64,000 bases of DNA from CBDDBH01 sp965225625. GTDB lineage: Bacteria > Pseudomonadota > Gammaproteobacteria > JADZEE01. Positions within the stretch are counted from its first letter, which is position 1, and each line of letters starts with the position of its first letter. Position numbers and translations under genes: made by a program. Below, in pieces: positions 59,680 to 64,000 of the stretch. The notes under the pieces were generated by a model. The model was given only the letters and a program-made list of their open reading frames with translations. It made no database searches and was not told the DNA's origin. The stretch lies in contig CBDDBH010000015.1 in the NCBI GenBank assembly GCA_965225625.1, positions 1 to 64,000 on the forward strand, in the 5' to 3' direction.

Positions 59680-61671
59680 ATGGTAGCTGAAGGCGAATTA
59701 CTCTGGACTCCCTCACCCCAGCGCATTGCCGCTGCTCATATCACCGCTTATCAGCAATGGCTGCGTGATGAGCGCGGCTTGACCTTCGATAGTTACGAGG
59801 CGCTCTGGCAGTGGTCCGTTGATGAGCTGGAAGCGTTCTGGCAATCCATCTGGGATTACTTTGAAGTGCAATCATCGGCCCCCTATGAATGTGTCCTGAA
59901 AGAACGGGTCATGCCGGGTGCACAGTGGTTTGCGGGCGCCCGTCTGAACTTTGGCGAGCATATTCTACGCAAAGCGACGCCGGGCAAAACGGCAATCTAC
60001 CATTCGTCGGAAATTGCGCCGCTGGCGCAAATGAGTTGGGATGAGGTAGCGTCCCAAACACGCAGCCTTGCCACCGCCCTGCGCAACATGGGTGTCGTTC
60101 CGGGCGACCGGGTGGTGTCCTATATCCCGAATATTCCGCACAGTGCGATCGGCTTGTATGCCTGCGCCAGCATAGGCGCAATCTGGTCGAGTTGCTCGCC
60201 GGACTTCGGCACCAAGAGCGTGCTCGATCGGTTTGAGCAAATTGAGCCAAAGGTCTTGATCACCGTCGATGGCTACCGCTTTGGTGGCAAAGATCAGGAC
60301 CGCCGTGACGAGGTTGCAAGTATCGTTGCTGCGCTGCCGAGCCTGGAACGAGTGATTTACATTTCGCACTTGTTTCGCAACGATCCGACGCCGGAGCTCG
60401 ATAAAGCGGTAGCGTGGGACGAACTGGTTACCGGGCAGGATCCGGGCGCAGACGAATTCGAGTTCGAGCAGGTCGATTTCGATCACCCGTTGTGGATCGT
60501 TTTTTCCTCCGGGACTACCGGATTACCCAAGCCCATCGTTCATGGTCATGGCGGAATTGTGTTGGAGACGTTGAAAGGTGTGTCTTTCCACTTCAACCTG
60601 GGGCCAGACGCAAACGTGTTCTTGTATACGTCAACCGGCTGGATCGTTTGGAACGTGCTGGTAGGTAGTTTGCTGACCGGTTGCTCGATCGTTCAGTATG
60701 ATGGCAATCCATTGTATCCAGCTGCGGATACCTTGTGGCGAGTGGCGGAAGAAAGCGCTGCGACGTTTTTTGGTTCCAGCCCGACCTTCATCCAAATCAT
60801 GGTGCAGCATCAAATAGTTCCCAAAGATCGCTTCGATTTGTCACGGATAGAAGGCATATTCGTGACCGGCTCGCCGATGATGCCCGAAACGATGGCCTGG
60901 TGTTACGAGAATGTGCGAGAGGACCTGTGGGTTGGCTCGCAGTGTGGCGGCACCGATATTGCTGCCGGCTTTATTGGTGCCGTGCCGACGCTGCCAGTGC
61001 ACGCCGGCGAAATTCAAGCGCGCCTGCTCGGTTGTGACATCCATTCCTATAACGAAGCGGGCGAGCCGATCATCGGTGAGGTCGGTGAACTCGTTTGTCG
61101 ACAGCCGATACCGTCCATGCCGCTGTATTTCTGGAATGATACGGATAATCAACGCTACCTCGATTCATACTTCCGTGATTTTCCCGGCACCTGGCGGCAT
61201 GGTGATTTTCAGAAGATTAACGAGCGCGGTGGTTGCTATATATACGGACGCTCTGATTCGACGCTGAATCGCTACGGAGTGCGTATCGGAACAGCAGAAG
61301 TTTACCGGGCAGTGGAAGGACTGAGTGAAATAGAAGATAGCCTGGTCGTCAATCTGAACCTCTCGGATGGAGGGTTCTTCATGCCGTTATTCGTTGCGCT
61401 GCGAGATGGACTGACACTGGATGATCCTCTGCGCAAAAAGATTTGCGACAAAATCCGCCTGGATTTTTCGCCGCGGCACGTGCCGGATAAGATCTACCAG
61501 GTCCAGGAGATCCCTTACACGTTGACGCGGAAAAAAATGGAAATCCCGGTGCGCAAGATTTTGTCAGGTCTGCTCATGGAGAAGACCGCCAGCCGAGATG
61601 CCATGGCTAATCCGCAGGCGATTGAGTTTTTTATTGAGTTCGCGAAGGAAAGTCAGGATTATCGAGTTTAG
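59680..61671 (+). CDS. aacS: Acetoacetyl-CoA synthetase
   Basis: 663 residues of the AACS/acetyl-CoA-synthetase class: LWTPSPQRIAAAHITAYQQW, LNFGEHIL, VFSSGTTGLPKPIVHGHGG, TSTGWIVWNVLVG, GSQCGGTDIAAGF and YIYGRSDSTLNRYGVRIGTA, with catalytic Lys in TLTRKKMEIPVRK. It activates acetoacetate with ATP and CoA. ATG 59680 is chosen over a GTG at 59668; both have weak boxes. Together with BKACE and ketoacid-releasing steps it could return acetoacetate to central metabolism. Confidence 0.92.
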   Translation: MVAEGELLWTPSPQRIAAAHITAYQQWLRDERGLTFDSYEALWQWSVDELEAFWQSIWDYFEVQSSAPYECVLKERVMPGAQWFAGARLNFGEHILRKATPGKTAIYHSSEIAPLAQMSWDEVASQTRSLATALRNMGVVPGDRVVSYIPNIPHSAIGLYACASIGAIWSSCSPDFGTKSVLDRFEQIEPKVLITVDGYRFGGKDQDRRDEVASIVAALPSLERVIYISHLFRNDPTPELDKAVAWDELVTGQDPGADEFEFEQVDFDHPLWIVFSSGTTGLPKPIVHGHGGIVLETLKGVSFHFNLGPDANVFLYTSTGWIVWNVLVGSLLTGCSIVQYDGNPLYPAADTLWRVAEESAATFFGSSPTFIQIMVQHQIVPKDRFDLSRIEGIFVTGSPMMPETMAWCYENVREDLWVGSQCGGTDIAAGFIGAVPTLPVHAGEIQARLLGCDIHSYNEAGEPIIGEVGELVCRQPIPSMPLYFWNDTDNQRYLDSYFRDFPGTWRHGDFQKINERGGCYIYGRSDSTLNRYGVRIGTAEVYRAVEGLSEIEDSLVVNLNLSDGGFFMPLFVALRDGLTLDDPLRKKICDKIRLDFSPRHVPDKIYQVQEIPYTLTRKKMEIPVRKILSGLLMEKTASRDAMANPQAIEFFIEFAKESQDYRV

Positions 61672-61708
61672 GGCGGCACGCCCAGATTCCGAGTCCACGG
61701 GTGGTTAA

Positions 61709-61764
61709 TTTTATAACCCCTCACCCGACCGCCATCCCTGGCGGTCGGGTGAGGGGTTATAAAA
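61709..61764. terminator. Family R palindrome, copy 5, likely bidirectional terminator
   Basis: A perfect 26-bp inverted repeat: TTTTATAACCCCTCACCCGA with CCGCCA, then loop TCCC, then the exact complement ending TTATAAAA. The gene pair is convergent (aacS and the MetE-like gene). T-runs on each strand after the GC stem make it a terminator for both. The GC core is the shared R sequence. Confidence 0.85.
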
Positions 61765-61798
61765 TAAGGTCGGCAAAAAAGCCCTGGGTGACGAGGCG

Positions 61799-62902
61799 CT
61801 ATCTCCAAACATCCGCCGCAACATCCACAACCAATCGCAGCTTCGCCATCTGTTCCTCTTCCGTAAGCGAGTTGCCGCCGGCTACACTGGCGAAACCGCA
61901 TTGAGGGCTCAGCGCCAGTCGTTCCAATGGTACGTAGCGACTCGCCGCGTCGATCCGTTGTTTCAGGGTCTCCGATGCTTCGAGTTGAGGTGTTTTGGTG
62001 CTGACCAACCCTAAGACCACGGTTTTACCCTCAGGCACGTATCGCAATGGTTCAAAGTCGCCGGCGCGATCGGTGTCGTATTCGAGGAAATAGGCGTCGA
62101 TGTTAAGTTCATTGAAAATGCGCTCCGCGACCGGTTCATAGCTGCCTTCGGCCAGCCATCGCGAACGGAGATTGCCGCGACACATATGCATGCCGACAAC
62201 CATGTCCTGCGGGCAGGCACTTACTGCTCGATTGATGATATCGATGTAGGTCGTCGTGATAGCCTCTGGTTCCATCCCCATGCTGGCTGATTGTGTTCTG
62301 ACGCGTTCATCGCAGAGCATTGCCAGCGGTACTTCGTCGAATTGCAAATAGCGGCAGCCGTTTTCGGCTAATTCCCGGATCTCCGTGTGGTAGACATCGA
62401 TCAGGTCGTCCCACCATTCCTGTATATCCGGATAGACTTGGGGATCTCGGGTCTCGTCGCCGCGAAAGAAATGAAACGCAGTCGGTGCCGGAATGGTTGC
62501 TTTGGCAGTTGCCTGCGTGGCGTTATGAATGCGTAGAAAATCGTCTTTGCAGATAGAGCCGCGACGGCGCATTTTGTCCACGGAATAACCCGTCTGAAAA
62601 TCGTATTCCTGGCCTTCGGCATCTCGAAATTTGAATGCGGATTTTGCAAACGTGAATCCGTCCATACGTTGGAAGAAAAAACCAAACCATGACATACGTC
62701 CCAACTCACCGTCGGTTATGACTTCCAGACCCGCATCTTCCTGAAGTTTCACCGCGCGCAGGGTCTCTTCATTCAACACCTGGTCGTATTCGGCCTGCGG
62801 TATATCTCCGGCAGCCAACGCTTTGGCACTATCCTTGAGTCGTCGTGGCCGCAGCAGACTGCCAACGTGCTCTGCACGGAAGGGCGGATTCGTTCGAGTC
62901 AT
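61799..62902 (-). CDS. MetE C-terminal-domain-like protein (cobalamin-independent methyltransferase family)
   Basis: 367 residues (368 from a second ATG at 62905). Motifs RAEHVGSLLRP, ITDGELGRMSWFGFFF, YLQFDEVPLAML, GMHMCRGNLRSRW and LSPQCGFAS resemble the catalytic C-terminal half of MetE, with Zn-site His and Cys residues in GMHMCRGN and SPQCGF. Without the N-terminal half it is not a normal methionine synthase; such proteins use other methyl donors or have unknown roles. It is divergent from a glutamine amidotransferase. AGGGA precedes the ATG pair. Confidence 0.88.
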   Translation of the reverse strand: MTRTNPPFRAEHVGSLLRPRRLKDSAKALAAGDIPQAEYDQVLNEETLRAVKLQEDAGLEVITDGELGRMSWFGFFFQRMDGFTFAKSAFKFRDAEGQEYDFQTGYSVDKMRRRGSICKDDFLRIHNATQATAKATIPAPTAFHFFRGDETRDPQVYPDIQEWWDDLIDVYHTEIRELAENGCRYLQFDEVPLAMLCDERVRTQSASMGMEPEAITTTYIDIINRAVSACPQDMVVGMHMCRGNLRSRWLAEGSYEPVAERIFNELNIDAYFLEYDTDRAGDFEPLRYVPEGKTVVLGLVSTKTPQLEASETLKQRIDAASRYVPLERLALSPQCGFASVAGGNSLTEEEQMAKLRLVVDVAADVWR

Positions 62903-62963
62903 CATTAATCCCTGGCAGAAAGCGATTAGAATGTGCGCCTATGTTAATGGAATCCACGTTTCG

Positions 62964-63689
62964 ATGACGCGAAAACCGCTGTTACTCAAATTCGGCGACA
63001 TGCCATTGGAGGTAACCCGCCAGTGGGGTGACTATCCAGTGATTTTCCCGCGTTGTATGGGCATGGCCAGCGAAGAATTTCAGGTGGTCGATCCTAGCCG
63101 AGGTGAGGCGTTGCCCGGTGCGGATACCCTCAGCGGCGTCGTCATCAGCGGCGCTGCTCAGATGATTACCGACAATCATCCCTGGAGCCTGCATACCCAG
63201 GCCTGGCTTGAACGCGTACTAGACGTGCAGATCCCGGTATTAGCGATTTGTTACGGCCATCACTTATTGGCGCAAGCGTTGGGTGGTACCGTCGATTGGA
63301 ATCCGAACGGCACGGAGGCCGGCACCATCGTGGTGGAATTCGACGATGCGGCGTCTGACGATCCAGTTTTTCGCAACGTACCCAAGCGCGCTGAGTTTCT
63401 TACTCATCACAGCCAGGCGGTTATGGATCTGCCGCCCGAGGTGACCCGTCTGGCGCATAACGACAATACCAGCGTGCAGGCCTTCAGTTGGAACGGCATA
63501 GCCTGGGGCTTGCAGTTCCATCCGGAAATCTCAGCGGGTTTGTGCGGATTCTTTATCGACTACGATGAGCAACGCGGAGGATTAGGCGGTGAGGAGGCAG
63601 CGCAGATACGCAAAAACTTGCGAGATTCTGACTATGGCGATCAGGTATTGCAAAATTTTGCGTCGTTAATCGAGGATCCAGACGGCTAA
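62964..63689 (+). CDS. Class I glutamine amidotransferase-like protein (GuaA N-domain type)
   Basis: 241 residues: VISGAAQMITDN, AICYGHHLLAQALGG with nucleophile Cys, and GLQFHPEISAGL with the His-Glu pair. Solo proteins of this kind (YfeJ/GMP synthase-like) split glutamine or gamma-glutamyl compounds. The ORF extends upstream across the MetE-like gene start, but ATG 62964 begins MTRKPLLLKFGD, the likely N-terminus; ATG 62931 is an alternative. It lies 13 bp before the SMR transporter, probably the same transcript. Confidence 0.85.
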   Translation: MTRKPLLLKFGDMPLEVTRQWGDYPVIFPRCMGMASEEFQVVDPSRGEALPGADTLSGVVISGAAQMITDNHPWSLHTQAWLERVLDVQIPVLAICYGHHLLAQALGGTVDWNPNGTEAGTIVVEFDDAASDDPVFRNVPKRAEFLTHHSQAVMDLPPEVTRLAHNDNTSVQAFSWNGIAWGLQFHPEISAGLCGFFIDYDEQRGGLGGEEAAQIRKNLRDSDYGDQVLQNFASLIEDPDG

Positions 63690-63702
63690 CCGGAGGCTGA
63701 CA

Positions 63703-64000
63703 ATGTTGCAAGCGTGGTTGTATCTGATCGCAGCGATCTTAACGGAAGTGTGCGGCACGACGTCCATGAAACTGTCACAAGGATTTACGCGTCTTGTACC
63801 CTCGATTGCTATTTTTGTGTTTTACATATTGTCGTTTGTATTTTTGACGCTGGCCCTGAAAAAAATCGATTTAGGCGTTTCCTACGCCGTGTGGGCGGGA
63901 CTTGGTACAGCATGTGTCGCGGTCATCGGCGTTGTTTATTTCGATGAGTCGATCAATGCCATGAAGGTGGCGAGCATTGGTTTGGTCGTGCTTGGCGTTG
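63703..64000 (+). CDS. SMR-family small multidrug/quaternary-ammonium transporter (cut by right edge)
   Basis: 99 residues are visible before the window ends: MLQAWLYLIAAILTEVCGTT, FYILSFVFLTLALKKIDLGV, YAVWAGLGTACVAVIGVVYF. Glu15 in the first helix is the essential proton/substrate residue of EmrE-type proteins, and W in AVWAG is also conserved. GGAGG lies 7 bp upstream. Only the last helix end is missing. Substrate (toxic cation or guanidinium-like) unknown. Confidence 0.9.
   Translation, partial: MLQAWLYLIAAILTEVCGTTSMKLSQGFTRLVPSIAIFVFYILSFVFLTLALKKIDLGVSYAVWAGLGTACVAVIGVVYFDESINAMKVASIGLVVLGV

Noticed and set aside
61799..62902. Methionine synthase MetE
   Set aside because: The protein is half the length of MetE and lacks its N-terminal domain, so only a family-level call is made.

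Overview
The window looks like a chromosomal segment of a Gram-negative, aerobic, aromatic-degrading proteobacterium, most likely an uncultured gammaproteobacterium. This is inferred from two TonB-dependent receptors and a TonB protein, a PaaX-controlled phenylacetyl-CoA pathway, several Rieske oxygenases and flavin hydroxylases, IS66 and IS1182-type transposases, and palindromic intergenic repeats. No rRNA, tRNA or CRISPR was seen.

Layout. 1-0.5 kb: edge of an IS1182-like transposase. 0.7-5.7 kb: HDAC-like deacetylase, amidase and a frameshifted TonB-dependent receptor. 5.8-22.3 kb: phenylacetate cluster, with paaABCDE plus a cytochrome P450 (minus strand), a Tat-signal hydrolase, a Rieske oxygenase and a pilin-like membrane protein (plus), paaX-paaG-paaH-paaJ (minus) and paaK-paaZ (plus, divergent from paaX). 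22.5-29.0 kb: two mirror-image modules, each with an FAD aromatic hydroxylase and a DUF2783 protein, joined by a fumarylacetoacetate-hydrolase-family protein and an MBL-fold protein. 29.1-34.7 kb: tonB, SDR, Rieske oxygenase with its ferredoxin, nitronate monooxygenase, a secreted protein and a MarR regulator. 34.7-37.1 kb: an apparently complete IS66 element with 8-bp target duplication, inserted 12 bp upstream of the marR start codon. 37.2-50.1 kb: one long plus-strand catabolic run (Rieske dioxygenase alpha/beta, DUF485/SSS symporter, acyl-CoA synthetase, thiolase-like/DUF35 pair, MFS carrier, HpaG-like and HpaE-like enzymes, LigA/LigB extradiol dioxygenase, tandem alpha-beta-barrel protein). 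50.2-55.1 kb: a transhydroxylase-type molybdopterin enzyme with an extra N-terminal membrane/SCP2-like module, its Fe-S subunit, and a divergent BKACE enzyme. 55.5-59.6 kb: exported MBL protein, TonB receptor and PaaI thioesterase. 59.7-64 kb: acetoacetyl-CoA synthetase, MetE-C-like protein, glutamine amidotransferase and a partial SMR transporter.

How it works together. Phenylacetate is activated by PaaK, epoxidised by PaaABCE, isomerised by PaaG, opened by PaaZ and shortened by PaaH/PaaJ; PaaI rescues CoA. PaaF is not in the window. PaaX probably binds a motif shared by the paaA and paaX/paaK upstream regions. The second large run looks like dioxygenation, extradiol cleavage, semialdehyde oxidation and hydrolase/isomerase steps on a substrate I cannot name. 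TonB receptors, SSS, MFS and SMR proteins handle transport.

Quality note. paaA, paaB, paaC, the neighbouring Tat hydrolase and one TonB receptor are broken by frameshifts, each explained by an extra single base (about 18 between 8.8 and 11.2 kb). paaZ carries an exact 93-bp tandem duplication. These may be assembly errors rather than biology.
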